A DNA stretch of 64,000 nucleotides. Origin: Bryobacterales bacterium (GTDB lineage: Bacteria > Acidobacteriota > Terriglobia > Bryobacterales > UBA6623). The position numbers were made by a program, and so were the translations under genes. Below are positions 54,011-62,710 of the stretch, in pieces. Position 1 is the first letter of the stretch. Every line of letters starts with the position of its first letter. Under the pieces are notes generated by a model. That model was not told the DNA's origin and did no database searches. It saw only the letters and a list, made by a program, of their open reading frames with translations. Where the stretch lies: assembly GCA_028819575.1 (NCBI GenBank), contig JAPPLB010000096.1:1-64000 (forward strand), read 5' to 3'.

Positions 54011-55513
54011 ATGAAACAGCCTTCCGTCTCCGCCGCATGCAACTGTCGGCGCGCTCCACGCCGCGCGTTCCTGGCCGACCTCGGCATGGGCTTCACCGGC
54101 CTCGCCCTCGGCGCCATGCTGCACCGTGACGGCATCGTACGCGCCGCTACCCACGAGCCTGCTGTGTGGACGCCGCCCGACGGCCTCCCGCACTTTGCCC
54201 CGAAGGCCAAGAGTGTCATCTGGCTCTTCATGCAGGGCGGCACCAGTCATCTCGAAAGTTTCGACCCCAAGCCCGAGTTGAATAAATACGCCGGCAAGAC
54301 CATTGACGACACTCCGCATGCCGGCGTCCTCGAGTCTGAGAACCTCAATGACAACGTCGTAGAGTTCACCGCCGCCACCCGCAAGATGATGAAGAAGATC
54401 TTCCCCATGCAGGTCGGGTTCAAAAAGCGCGGCCAAAGCGGCATCGAAGTCAGCGACTGGTGGCCGCACCTGGGTGACGTGATCGACGACATCGCCGTTA
54501 TCCGCTCGATGTGGACAACCGACAACGACCATGCGGCCCAGCTTCAGTTCCACACCGGCCGGCACATCTTCCAGGGGTACTTCCCGTCAATCGGCTCCTG
54601 GGTGCACTACGGGCTCGGCACCTTGAACGAGAACTTGCCGCAGTTCGTTGTCCTCGGCGGAGGAGTCCCGCCGCAACTGGGCGGCCCTGCGGCCGTAGGA
54701 GGCGACTACCTTGGCCCCGAGCACAACGGTGTCACGCTGAATGTCGATCCTGACGACCCGTTGCCCTTCGGGCGCCCCGGGGACGTCTACCGTGAGGAGC
54801 AGGCCGCCGAATTCGAGCTCCTCCGGAAACTCAACCACATGGAGGGCGTGCAATACCCTGACGATCCGGCTCTCAAGGCTCGCATCAAGTCTTACGAGAT
54901 GGCCTTCCGGATGCAGGCGTCGGTCCCCGAACTCTTCGAGTTCTCGGAAGAATCGGCGGCAACGCGCAAACTCTACGGCATCGGTGAGAAGCCAACCGAC
55001 TACTGGGGGCAGATCCTGCTCACGTCCCGCCGCTTGGTCGAACGCGGCTGCCGCTTCGTGCAGTGCTTCCACGGCTATCACGATACCGGCGGCGGCGGAT
55101 GGGATGCTCACCAGGACCTGAAAGAGAACCATTCCAGGAATTCGCGTCAAGCCGACAAGCCTATCGCTGGCCTCTTGAAGGACCTCAAGTCACGCGGCCT
55201 TCTCGATGAGACTCTCGTGGTCTGGGGAACCGAATTCGGCCGCACCCCCGGTGTCGAGGGCGAACGCGAAGGACGCGACCACCACCCCTTCGGCTTCTCC
55301 TGCTGGATGGCCGGAGGCGGCATCAAAGGCGGCGTCGTCAACGGCGCCACCGATGAGCTCGGTTTCCACGCCGCGCAAGACCGGCACTATGTAACGGACA
55401 TCCACGCCACCGCACTGCATCAACTGGGCCTCGACCCCAAAAGACTGGATGTCCCCGGCCAACAGCGCCTCGCGATCGACTACGGCAACCCCATCGAAGC
55501 CATCATCGCTTAG
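54011..55513 (+). CDS. DUF1501 family protein (Tat-exported)
   Basis: This 500-residue sulfatase-fold protein has a twin-arginine-like signal (RRAPRRAFLADLGMGFTGLAL) and GGAG upstream. Typical motifs are KSVIWLFMQGGTSHLESFDPK, YFPSIGSWVHYGLG, RGCRFVQCFHGYHDTGGGGWDAHQD, WGTEFGRTPG and GRDHHPFGFSCWMAGGG. It is the partner of the multi-haem protein just upstream. Its TAG stop is also the first base triplet of the miniature repeat F. Function is unknown. Confidence 0.92.
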   Translation: MKQPSVSAACNCRRAPRRAFLADLGMGFTGLALGAMLHRDGIVRAATHEPAVWTPPDGLPHFAPKAKSVIWLFMQGGTSHLESFDPKPELNKYAGKTIDDTPHAGVLESENLNDNVVEFTAATRKMMKKIFPMQVGFKKRGQSGIEVSDWWPHLGDVIDDIAVIRSMWTTDNDHAAQLQFHTGRHIFQGYFPSIGSWVHYGLGTLNENLPQFVVLGGGVPPQLGGPAAVGGDYLGPEHNGVTLNVDPDDPLPFGRPGDVYREEQAAEFELLRKLNHMEGVQYPDDPALKARIKSYEMAFRMQASVPELFEFSEESAATRKLYGIGEKPTDYWGQILLTSRRLVERGCRFVQCFHGYHDTGGGGWDAHQDLKENHSRNSRQADKPIAGLLKDLKSRGLLDETLVVWGTEFGRTPGVEGEREGRDHHPFGFSCWMAGGGIKGGVVNGATDELGFHAAQDRHYVTDIHATALHQLGLDPKRLDVPGQQRLAIDYGNPIEAIIA

Positions 55514-55555
55514 CCTGCATGTCTCACCTCGTCGGGTGGTGAGAATTGCAGGCTA
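55511..55555 (+). repeat. Miniature form of dispersed repeat, copy F (45 bp)
   Basis: TAGCCTGCATGTCTCACC is joined after CTCGTCG to GGTGAGAATTGCAGGCTA, so both terminal arms are kept and about 140 bp of the interior is missing. The arms pair with two mismatches. It begins at the DUF1501 stop codon and lies before the convergent MFS gene. Confidence 0.9.
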
Positions 55556-55656
55556 GCGCTACGCCGTTCTCGGGAGCGTCCGGCTGCTGGCTTTGCACCC
55601 GCGATCGGGAAGTTCACCGGTCGGTGTCAGCGGCTCTGGACACCTGCTGGAAATCC

Positions 55657-57009
55657 CTACGCTTTTTCAGTAATCGGCACTTCCGGCCTGATCGCCAGCC
55701 AACACAACGAGCCCGCAAAGTGGACTCCGGCGAACAAGTAAATCACCTGGTTCCAATCGCCGCCGGAGCGTTCGATGTCCCCGATCAGATATCCGAGCGC
55801 CGCCGGCATCACGAACGCGCCCAGCGTGCTCGCCATGTTGTTGACGCCGATCACGACGGGCGTCTGGTCTCCGGCCATGTCCATCACGGCAGCCCAGGTT
55901 GATGCGTAGGCGAGGCCTGAGCAAAGGGCCGCGATGGCAATGGCCGTCACGAGCTGTCCAGGCGTGGAAGTCAGAGACGCGAACAGGCTGAACAACCCGC
56001 ACAGACCCAGTCCCGCCACGGCTATGCCGCAACGGCTGATCCGCTTCGACCGAGTGCGGTTCAGCAGCCAGTCCACGATGAAACCACCCGTCATCGTTCC
56101 CAGGATGGTTGCGAGCAGCGGGGACATGTTCATCAAGCCCGAGTCCTGCCGAGTGACTCCGTAACCTTTCTCGAGAAACGCGGGGAACCAACTGACGAAC
56201 AAGACATAACCGGCCGATCGGAAGGCCGCCTGGCCGCAGATGGCCCACATGTTGGTCGAGGTCGCCATCGCGCGGGCAACCGAGACTGTTAGCCGACTTT
56301 GTTTCTTTGGTTCGTCATCACCCGTGGACTCCTCCCTGCCGGCCTCGATCAGCGCGCGCTCCTGCGCGTTCACCCAGGGATGATCAGACGGTTTTTCCCT
56401 CGAGATAGCGAAGTAGCCGCAGGCCCATGCGATTCCGACGAGCGAGTACAGGTAGTACACCGTGCGCCAATGAGCGTGCTCCAGCAGCATGGCTGTCAGG
56501 CCCATCGTGATCACGGCGCCAATCGACATGGCCGCCCCGATCGTCGCGCCGCTGGAGCCTCTTCGTTGCACGGGAATCCAATCGTTGATGATCTTGGCCA
56601 TGTTGGGTACGAGACCTGCCTGCGCGGCCCCGAAGGTAGCTCGCGAGAGCAGCATCGGGATGTAACTCGAAACGGAACCGGTCCACGCTGCCAGCATCGA
56701 CCACAGCACGCTCAATGCGGGAAGAGTCACGCGCGTTCCGAAGCGGTTGGCCAGCGTTCCGCCCGGCACCTGAAAAGCGAAATAGCCGATGTTGAATACG
56801 GCCAGGATCCATCCCATCTGCTCCGTAGTGAATTGGAGTTCGCTCTGAATCGTTGTATTCGCGACCACAATGCAGTGGCGCGTCAGGTAGGCGCTCGAAG
56901 CCGCCAGCGCCACCGCGGCCAGAATGAAGTGACGAATCGCGGTAGGCCGGCCCTCCGGCGAGACGGCGGGACAGGTCGAAGGCGATGCGTCTTGCAGATG
57001 ATTGGACAC
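55657..57009 (-). CDS. MFS transporter, anion:cation symporter type
   Basis: This 450-residue transporter starts best at the GTG at 57009, after the upstream SDR gene; the longer frame to 57228 runs antisense-like into the SDR. It has 12 predicted helices and the ACS-family profile (ExuT/GudP/DgoT-like): ANRFGTRVTL after helix 2, and a central cytoplasmic loop with SREKPSDHPWVNAQERALIEAG typical of sugar-acid transporters. It probably imports a hexuronate, galactonate or similar acid with protons. It is co-oriented with the SDR 50 bp upstream. Confidence 0.87.
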   Translation of the reverse strand: MSNHLQDASPSTCPAVSPEGRPTAIRHFILAAVALAASSAYLTRHCIVVANTTIQSELQFTTEQMGWILAVFNIGYFAFQVPGGTLANRFGTRVTLPALSVLWSMLAAWTGSVSSYIPMLLSRATFGAAQAGLVPNMAKIINDWIPVQRRGSSGATIGAAMSIGAVITMGLTAMLLEHAHWRTVYYLYSLVGIAWACGYFAISREKPSDHPWVNAQERALIEAGREESTGDDEPKKQSRLTVSVARAMATSTNMWAICGQAAFRSAGYVLFVSWFPAFLEKGYGVTRQDSGLMNMSPLLATILGTMTGGFIVDWLLNRTRSKRISRCGIAVAGLGLCGLFSLFASLTSTPGQLVTAIAIAALCSGLAYASTWAAVMDMAGDQTPVVIGVNNMASTLGAFVMPAALGYLIGDIERSGGDWNQVIYLFAGVHFAGSLCWLAIRPEVPITEKA

Positions 57010-57059
57010 TTGTGGATGTCTCGGCCCGCGGTTGTGGTCCACGAAACATGGCGCGGACG

Positions 57060-57836
57060 TTATGGCATGAGCAAACCGCCGTTGATCTCGATGACCTGAC
57101 CCGTGATGTAGCTTCCATCGTCGCTGGCGAGCAGCAACACCGCACCGACACAGTCTTCCGGCAGGCCATCGCGGCGCAACGGGATCTGCTCCTGAACGAT
57201 CTTGCGGTAGGTCTCGGGCGGTGTCCACCGCTCATGGATCCGGGTGCGGATCACACCCGGCGCGATGGCGTTCACGGTGATACTGCGTCCGGCGAGTTCC
57301 CGGGCCCATTGGCGCACCATGTTGCTGACGGCGGCTTTCGAGGCCGCATAGCTGAGATTTCCCGCGCCGCCTCCCGTTCGTGCGCTGATCGACGAGTTCA
57401 CCACGATCCGACCGGTGCCATCCTCCAAAACCCCGATGGCATGCTTCACGCACAGGAAGACCGACCTGCAATTGACGGCCAACCCGTTGTCCCATTGTTC
57501 CGCCGTTAACTCCACCGTCGGGCTCTGTTCCGTCGGCCCGCCGGCGTTGGCTACCAGAATGTCCAGCCGGCCGAAACGGTCTTTCGCGGCCGAGACCAAA
57601 CCCTGCACTTCGGCCTCGTTCGTCACGTCCGCCTGCACGGCGGTCGCGGTTCCGCCCCGCTCTTGGATCGCAGCGGCCAGCTCTTCCGCGGCGTTCCCGC
57701 TCGTATGGTATCCGACGACGACCGAGGCTCCGCAACGGGCCATCCCCAGGCAGATCGCCCGGCCGATGCCGGTGGCTCCGCCTGTCACCAAAACGGCTCG
57801 GCCCCTGAGATCGACTTGCAGCGGTAGGTAAGGCAT
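57060..57836 (-). CDS. Short-chain dehydrogenase/reductase (FabG-like)
   Basis: This 258-residue SDR has cofactor motif TGGATGIGRA, NAGG and the catalytic set with serine in NSSIS and Y-x3-K in SYAASKAA. The C-terminus GQVIEINGGLLMP is typical of classical FabG/gluconate-dehydrogenase-type proteins. The TGGxxGIG fold has no acidic residue obvious at strand-2 end (VVVGYH), which leans to NADP. It is followed by the sugar-acid-type MFS transporter, so a uronate or sugar-alcohol oxidoreductase role is plausible but not proven. Confidence 0.88.
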   Translation of the reverse strand: MPYLPLQVDLRGRAVLVTGGATGIGRAICLGMARCGASVVVGYHTSGNAAEELAAAIQERGGTATAVQADVTNEAEVQGLVSAAKDRFGRLDILVANAGGPTEQSPTVELTAEQWDNGLAVNCRSVFLCVKHAIGVLEDGTGRIVVNSSISARTGGGAGNLSYAASKAAVSNMVRQWARELAGRSITVNAIAPGVIRTRIHERWTPPETYRKIVQEQIPLRRDGLPEDCVGAVLLLASDDGSYITGQVIEINGGLLMP

Positions 57837-57897
57837 GGCTGATGGGAACGGTCCAGTCTACTATGCTCGGAGGGCGAAGGATGGCTGCTATGCCGCC

Positions 57898-57925
57898 GTG
57901 ACAGCGCCCTCCGCCTGATTAGAAT
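57898..57925 (+). promoter_or_regulatory. Promoter of DUF1592/DUF1552 operon
   Basis: GTGACA (57898-57903, 5/6) and TAGAAT (57920-57925, 5/6) are 16 bp apart. The predicted start near 57932 lies four bases before the GTG at 57936, so the transcript may be nearly leaderless. Confidence 0.55.
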
Positions 57926-57935
57926 AAAACGCAGC

Positions 57936-59843
57936 GTGTCAGTGGAGCGATTGTTCTTTCGACCGGCCCTTGGTTGCCGGATGGTGTTGTTTGTGGCCTT
58001 TGCCGGTCTGATGCCGGCGGTCGATACCGCTGCGGATCCATACGCACTGACCCATGCCCGAGAGTTCCTGAGCAACTACTGCCAGGCGTGTCATCAGGGA
58101 GAATCGGCGGAGGCCCGGTTCCGCGTCGACAGCCTCGATACGATCGAGTCGTTTCGGACAAGTTCCGACCGTTGGACGCGGCTTGCAGCGCGTGTCTCGA
58201 ACAACGAGATGCCTCCGAGAGGAGCACCGCTTCCGAACCTCGACGAGCGCGAGTCGTTTCTCGATTGGGTGGAGTCGACCTGGAGGAGTCAGGCTTGCGC
58301 TGCCGACCTGCCCCCGCTGCCGAGCTTGATCCGGCGCTTGAACCGGCACGAATATGCGGCTACGGTGCGCGACCTGTTCGATTTGCAGCTTGACTTCGGC
58401 ACGGAGCTTCCGCTGGACGGCCCGGGAGGCGAGGGTTTTGACAACGCGGCGGAAACGTTGTTTCTCTCACCGTTGCACTCGGAGAAATACGTCGAGATCG
58501 CAAAGTCGGTGCTTGACGCAGCGTCGAAGGAATACAAGTCGCGCATCAAGATTTTCGTTGCCGAGCCCGGCCCGGGAATCGGGGAGAAGGAAGCGGCCGA
58601 GAAGATCCTTCAGGCTTTTCTACCGAGGGCGTTCCGGCGGCCGGTGGACCTCGAAACCGTGGACAGGTACGTCGATCTCTTTCGTGCGGCGCGCAAGCAG
58701 GGGCATGACTTCGAGCCGGCGATCCTTTTTGCTCTGCGCAGCGTGCTGGTCTCGCCGCGGTTTCTTTTTCACGTCGAGTCGGTGGGCCACGATCCGGAAC
58801 TGCGGCAATACGAGCTTGCTTCGAAATTTTCCTACTTCCTCTGGGGCAGCATGCCGGACGAATTTCTGTTCGATGTGGCGGCGGCGGGGAAGATGGACGA
58901 TCCGAACGTGCTGCGGCAACTCGTGCCGCGCATGCTGCGCGACCCGCGAGCGCTGGAGTTTGCCGACCGGTTCGTCGAGCAATGGCTGCGAACGCGTGAG
59001 CTGGAGGGTGCGCATGGCCCCGACCCCGAACTGTTCCCCGAATACGCGACCAACGAGGAACTGCATTCGGATATCCTGTTGCAGCCGGTTTACTTCTTTC
59101 AATACGTTTTGCGCGAGAACCTGTCGCTTCTGAACTTCCTCGATTCGGAACACACGATTCTGACGTTGGCTTTGGCGAAGCATTTTGCGGTCGAGCCGGA
59201 ACACAAGCCAACGAAGAATCCCGAGTGGATACGTTTGCCGGAGGGCTCGCATCGGGGCGGATTGGTGAGCATGCCGGCGGTGCTGGCGGTGTCGTCGCAT
59301 CCGTACCGGACGAGCGCGGTATTGCGGGGGGCTTGGATTCTGGACTCGATCTTGGGCACGCCCCCGCCGCCCCCTCCTCCTGCTGTGCCGGAACTGGATG
59401 ACGAGCAAGAGAGTGATACGCCGAAGTCGATAAGAGAGCTGTTGGCGCAGCACAGCGCTAACTCCGCGTGTTCGAGTTGCCACCAGCGGATCGACCCGTG
59501 GGGGTTCCCCCTCGAGAACTATGATGTGGTGGGACGCTGGCGGGAAGAGGATGCAGGCGGGCCGATTGACGCATCGAGCGAGCTGGCGGGCGGAACGAGG
59601 ATCGAAGGTCCGGCGGAGCTGAAGCAGGAGCTGTTCGACCGTTCGGAACTCTTTATTCGCAACCTGACGAAGAGAATGTTGGGGTATGCTATTGGTCGCG
59701 GCCTGACCCCGGCGGACGCCTGTACGGTGGAGACGATCGTTGATCGCGTGCGGGAAGCCGATGATCAAGCCTGGGTGCTGGTCCGGGAGATTGTGCTGAG
59801 CGCGCCGTTCCTGGAGCCCGCCGAAGCGGAGGAGCAACGATGA
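57936..59843 (+). CDS. DUF1592/DUF1588-family exported cytochrome-like protein
   Basis: This 635-residue protein has a GTG start near the promoter; an ATG at 57981 is an alternative with a cleaner signal peptide. It carries the layout of planctomycete/acidobacterial PSD-type proteins: PSCyt3-like N-terminus with CxxCH (C49-C52-H53), DUF1587/DUF1592-like core (FRRPVDLETVDRYVDLF, SVLVSPRFLFHVE) and DUF1588 with CSSCHQRIDPWGFPLENYD (C512-C515-H516). It ends in DUF1585-like KRMLGYAIGRGL. The stop overlaps the next start by ATGA. Probable exported electron carrier of unknown partner. Confidence 0.9.
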   Translation: MSVERLFFRPALGCRMVLFVAFAGLMPAVDTAADPYALTHAREFLSNYCQACHQGESAEARFRVDSLDTIESFRTSSDRWTRLAARVSNNEMPPRGAPLPNLDERESFLDWVESTWRSQACAADLPPLPSLIRRLNRHEYAATVRDLFDLQLDFGTELPLDGPGGEGFDNAAETLFLSPLHSEKYVEIAKSVLDAASKEYKSRIKIFVAEPGPGIGEKEAAEKILQAFLPRAFRRPVDLETVDRYVDLFRAARKQGHDFEPAILFALRSVLVSPRFLFHVESVGHDPELRQYELASKFSYFLWGSMPDEFLFDVAAAGKMDDPNVLRQLVPRMLRDPRALEFADRFVEQWLRTRELEGAHGPDPELFPEYATNEELHSDILLQPVYFFQYVLRENLSLLNFLDSEHTILTLALAKHFAVEPEHKPTKNPEWIRLPEGSHRGGLVSMPAVLAVSSHPYRTSAVLRGAWILDSILGTPPPPPPPAVPELDDEQESDTPKSIRELLAQHSANSACSSCHQRIDPWGFPLENYDVVGRWREEDAGGPIDASSELAGGTRIEGPAELKQELFDRSELFIRNLTKRMLGYAIGRGLTPADACTVETIVDRVREADDQAWVLVREIVLSAPFLEPAEAEEQR

Positions 59844-61186
59844 ACCTGATCCGCACCAAGCCGATCTCACGCCGCACACTACTGCGCGGAGCGGGAGCCG
59901 CTGTCGGCCTGCCGTGGCTGGAGGCGATGACGCCGGCGGTTGGAAGGGCGGCGACGCTGAAGAACCCGGTGCGGATGGCGGCGCTCTACATGCCGAACGG
60001 GGCATTTCCGCTGACCTGGACTCCCGAGTGCCCCGGACGTGACTACGAGTTGACTCCGTCCCTCGAACCGATCGCCGACCTGAAACGCGAAGTAGTCGTG
60101 CTGACTAACCTGTGGAACGAGCAGGCGAAGGCAGGCGACGCGCATTACACCAAAGAAGCAGCGATTCTGACTTCCGCGCAGATCAAGAAGACACAGGGCG
60201 CGGATATCCGCAACGGCATTTCGGTGGACCAGGTGGCGGCCAGGCGAGCCGGTCACTCGACGCCTTTGCCGTCGCTGGAGCTCGGCATCACGCCCGTTGC
60301 GGTCGGCAATGACGTCGCGGTCGGATATACGAGGGTCTACGGCTCGCACATTTCCTGGAGCAGTCCGACAACGCCGCTGGCGCGCGAGTTGAATCCGAAG
60401 GCTGTGTATGAGCGGCTGTTCCGGGCCGCCCATGGCTCGGGAACCGACGAGGCCCGGCTGGATTCGCTGCTGCTGGATCGCGTTCTTGGCGACGCCAGGC
60501 GTCTGCGTCGACGGGTGGGCAAGGAAGACCAAGCGCGGCTCGACGAGTACCTGTCCGTCATGCGTTCGCTGGAGAAGCGGCTGAAGCGAGCGGACGATCC
60601 CGGACGCGACTCCTGGGAACCACGCGCGCCGATCGATCTCGAAGCGGCTCCGACGGACCGGCCGTCGAGTCACCTCGAGCATGTTCGCCTGATGCTCGAC
60701 ATGATTGCGCTCGCTTTCCAGACGGACACGACGCGCATCACTACGTTCATGTTCGGGAATGCGGTCAGCGAGGTGAGCTTCCGGTTTCTCGACGGCGTCG
60801 AATCCGGCCATCACGACCTCTCGCATCACGCGAATGAAGAGGTCAAGTTGAGCCAGTACAAGATCATCAATCGCTGGCATGTTGAGCAGTACGCTTACCT
60901 GCTGCGCCGTCTGGCCGCGATGCGAGAGGGCGAATCGAGCGTACTCGACAACTCGATGATTCTGTTCGCCTCGGCGTTGAGCGACGGTCACAAGCATGAT
61001 CCGCACAAGCTGCCGGTCCTGCTCGGCGGCCGTGGAGGCGGACGGATCGATACTGGCCGGCACCTGGTCTACGGGAACGATCACCCGTTGTCGAATCTCT
61101 ATGTTTCGATGCTTGACGCTTTCGGGACGCCGGTGGAGCGGTTTGCGGACAGCACGGGACCGCTGGCGGGGTTGCTGCATACCTAG
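59840..61186 (+). CDS. DUF1552 family protein (Tat-exported)
   Basis: This 448-residue protein has a Tat signal (ISRRTLLRGAGAAVGLPWLEAM). It is a DUF1552 member, the usual partner of DUF1592 proteins and a relative of DUF1501. Motifs are ALYMPNGAFPLTW, SVDQVAARRAG, DEYLSVMRSLEKRL, DTTRITTFMFGN, HHDLSHHAN and SDGHKHDPHKLPVLLGG. Function is unknown. It overlaps the upstream stop by four bases. Its TAG stop forms the first three bases of repeat copy E. Confidence 0.92.
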   Translation: MNLIRTKPISRRTLLRGAGAAVGLPWLEAMTPAVGRAATLKNPVRMAALYMPNGAFPLTWTPECPGRDYELTPSLEPIADLKREVVVLTNLWNEQAKAGDAHYTKEAAILTSAQIKKTQGADIRNGISVDQVAARRAGHSTPLPSLELGITPVAVGNDVAVGYTRVYGSHISWSSPTTPLARELNPKAVYERLFRAAHGSGTDEARLDSLLLDRVLGDARRLRRRVGKEDQARLDEYLSVMRSLEKRLKRADDPGRDSWEPRAPIDLEAAPTDRPSSHLEHVRLMLDMIALAFQTDTTRITTFMFGNAVSEVSFRFLDGVESGHHDLSHHANEEVKLSQYKIINRWHVEQYAYLLRRLAAMREGESSVLDNSMILFASALSDGHKHDPHKLPVLLGGRGGGRIDTGRHLVYGNDHPLSNLYVSMLDAFGTPVERFADSTGPLAGLLHT

Positions 61187-61364
61187 CCTGCATTTCTCGC
61201 CACGCGGCGAGGTGAAGTGCGTGAGAGGGCCGTCAGGACGAGGCGTGCGCCGCTTGGCGCGCGCAGGCGTACTTGACGGTACGTCGAGCACGGCGAGCAA
61301 GCGCAACGAAGTCATGGTGGTCATATCGCGTGCTTCAACCGTCGGGTGGTGAGAAAGGCAGGCT
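61184..61364 (+). repeat. Dispersed palindromic repeat, copy E
   Basis: This full copy is 181 bp, from TAGCCTGCATTTCTCGCCAC to GTGGTGAGAAAGGCAGGCT. Internal stems are GCGTGCGCC/GGCGCGCGC (one G-U) and CGTAC/GTACG. Its first three bases are the stop codon of the DUF1552 gene. It lies 50 bp before the next gene. Confidence 0.93.
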
Positions 61365-61414
61365 GGTTCCCCATGCTCATGCTTCTTCGGCCCCGATGCC
61401 GTGGGCAGCACGGC

Positions 61415-61876
61415 ATGCTTCGCCGCGGGGTTCTCTCCCAGGGTGGGCTTTTGCTGGTCGGGTTCTGCGTGCTGGCTGTAGCAGTGCCGGCCGAGAACCT
61501 GACGGGAACTTGGATGGGATTGATCCCGAGTCAGCGGCGGGATATCGAGCTCAAGATCGTTCAGAATGGTGCGGCTCTGAGTGGGAAGCTCTATCGCGAA
61601 GGAGCCAGCAGCCCGATCATTGAAGGCAAGGTTGACGAGCGCGGCGAAGTGGAGTTCGTCGTCGAGACGCGTGAACAGGCAGGCAATCAAGTCAACATCG
61701 TGGTGTACCGGTTCGAGGGTGTTGTCTGCGAGGGCGGTATCGACCTTACCCGCGAGCTCACCGCCGCCCGCGACGCCGTGAGCGGCGCTGCGGTGCCGGT
61801 TCGGCGCTGGAACGACACTCCCGAACAAGACCGTCGGCGCCGTTTCCAGAGCTTTACGCTCGAGCGTCTGTTCTGA
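61415..61876 (+). CDS. Small exported beta-barrel-like protein
   Basis: This 153-residue protein starts best at the ATG at 61415, which gives a clean signal peptide (MLRRGVLSQGGLLLVGFCVL, cleavage near VPA). Earlier in-frame starts lie inside or next to repeat copy E. The mature part (NLTGTWMGLIPSQRRDIELKI, NGAALSGKLYREG) resembles the C-terminal domain of the SelA-like protein at 5713 and is common in acidobacterial secreted proteins. It is probably a small lipocalin-like beta barrel. No catalytic motif was seen. Confidence 0.65.
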   Translation: MLRRGVLSQGGLLLVGFCVLAVAVPAENLTGTWMGLIPSQRRDIELKIVQNGAALSGKLYREGASSPIIEGKVDERGEVEFVVETREQAGNQVNIVVYRFEGVVCEGGIDLTRELTAARDAVSGAAVPVRRWNDTPEQDRRRRFQSFTLERLF

Positions 61877-61895
61877 GAACCGACGGGCGCTTGGC

Positions 61896-61926
61896 CGTCC
61901 AGGATCAAGGAGCAGAATCCTGGACG
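61896..61926 (+). terminator. Hairpin after small exported protein gene
   Basis: CGTCCAGGAT and ATCCTGGACG form a perfect 10-bp stem with an 11-base loop, 20 bp after the stop. No T-run follows. Confidence 0.5.
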
Positions 61927-62017
61927 GGTGCGGGTGCCCTCTGGGTGCCTGCCCGCATCACCGCCGCGTTCCTCGAGTGCCCGGATGTTGCCGCCTCGTG
62001 ACTTGCACTACGGGCTG

Positions 62018-62080
62018 CTGCATGTCTCCCCACGCGGCGAGGCGAAGTCCGTGCGGGTCACGAGACACGAATCACGGCCT
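62018..62080 (+). repeat. Decayed repeat copy H (left arm plus heptamers)
   Basis: CTGCATGTCTCCCCACGCGG and GCGAAGTCCGTG match the left arm of the dispersed repeat. Three heptamers follow at 62060-62080 (ACGAGAC, ACGAATC, ACGGCCT). The stop codon of the opposing gene (62072-62074) lies within these heptamers. Confidence 0.75.
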
Positions 62081-62587
62081 TGATTCGGCGGCGGGGCGTG
62101 GAAAGAGGTCGATCTGATCCTGTGCGGGGACTGGGCGGCGCGGGCGGGTAGGCCGGCGGACCGGGCTTCCGATGACGCCGAGGACCTTGAGTGTCAACAA
62201 GGCCGTGCGCGGAACGAAGACGCGTTGGATGTTCGCGTTGGGATCGGGCGGCGTGACGGTGATGCCGCGTTCGTTCAATTGCAGCAGATCGTTGGGGATG
62301 ATGCCTTCGAGGATTTCTCCGTCACGCAGGTTGAGGCGAATCCACAGGCCGTCGGATTTCGGCCGGGCACCGAAGGTCTTGCGTTGGTTTGGATCGGGGT
62401 CGTTCTGGAAGTCGCGAACGAAGGCGACGGTGCGGACTTCCTCGTAAGGGATGACCTGGAGTTGAGCGGTACGGTCCAGGAACTCGATGTTGTCGGACCG
62501 CAGGAGGGTTTGCAGGCTGGCGTAGCCGTGGATCAGGCGTTCATCGAAACAGCGAACACTGACCTTCTTTGTCGTGGAACCGGCCAA
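62072..62587 (-). CDS. Hypothetical protein, beta-rich regulator-like
   Basis: This 171-residue protein was not recognised. Residues about 10-135 are beta-strand-rich with a conserved-looking VRCFDERLIHGYASLQ, YEEVRTVAFVRDF and GLWIRLNLRDGEILEGIIP, resembling a small PilZ/SH3-like barrel repeat. The tail is arginine/proline-rich (GSPVRRPTRPRRPVP). No signal peptide is present, so it is cytoplasmic. Its final codons and stop run into the heptamers of repeat copy H, so the tail may have been altered by the insertion. It is divergent from xerD. Confidence 0.6.
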   Translation of the reverse strand: MAGSTTKKVSVRCFDERLIHGYASLQTLLRSDNIEFLDRTAQLQVIPYEEVRTVAFVRDFQNDPDPNQRKTFGARPKSDGLWIRLNLRDGEILEGIIPNDLLQLNERGITVTPPDPNANIQRVFVPRTALLTLKVLGVIGSPVRRPTRPRRPVPAQDQIDLFPRPAAESRP

Positions 62588-62710
62588 GAGACGCGCGCCT
62601 GACGCGCTCCGCGGGAAAGAGCGCCTCCTTAGTCAATACTAGTCCGGCCGCGGCGCTGGAGTCAAGCGAAAACAAGCGCGTAAGTTATTCATTTTGCTAC
62701 TGTTGAAGTA

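Noticed and set aside
61346-61414. GTG start of the small exported protein inside repeat copy E
   Set aside because: It places a repeat-derived stretch before the signal peptide; the ATG at 61415 gives a normal leader.
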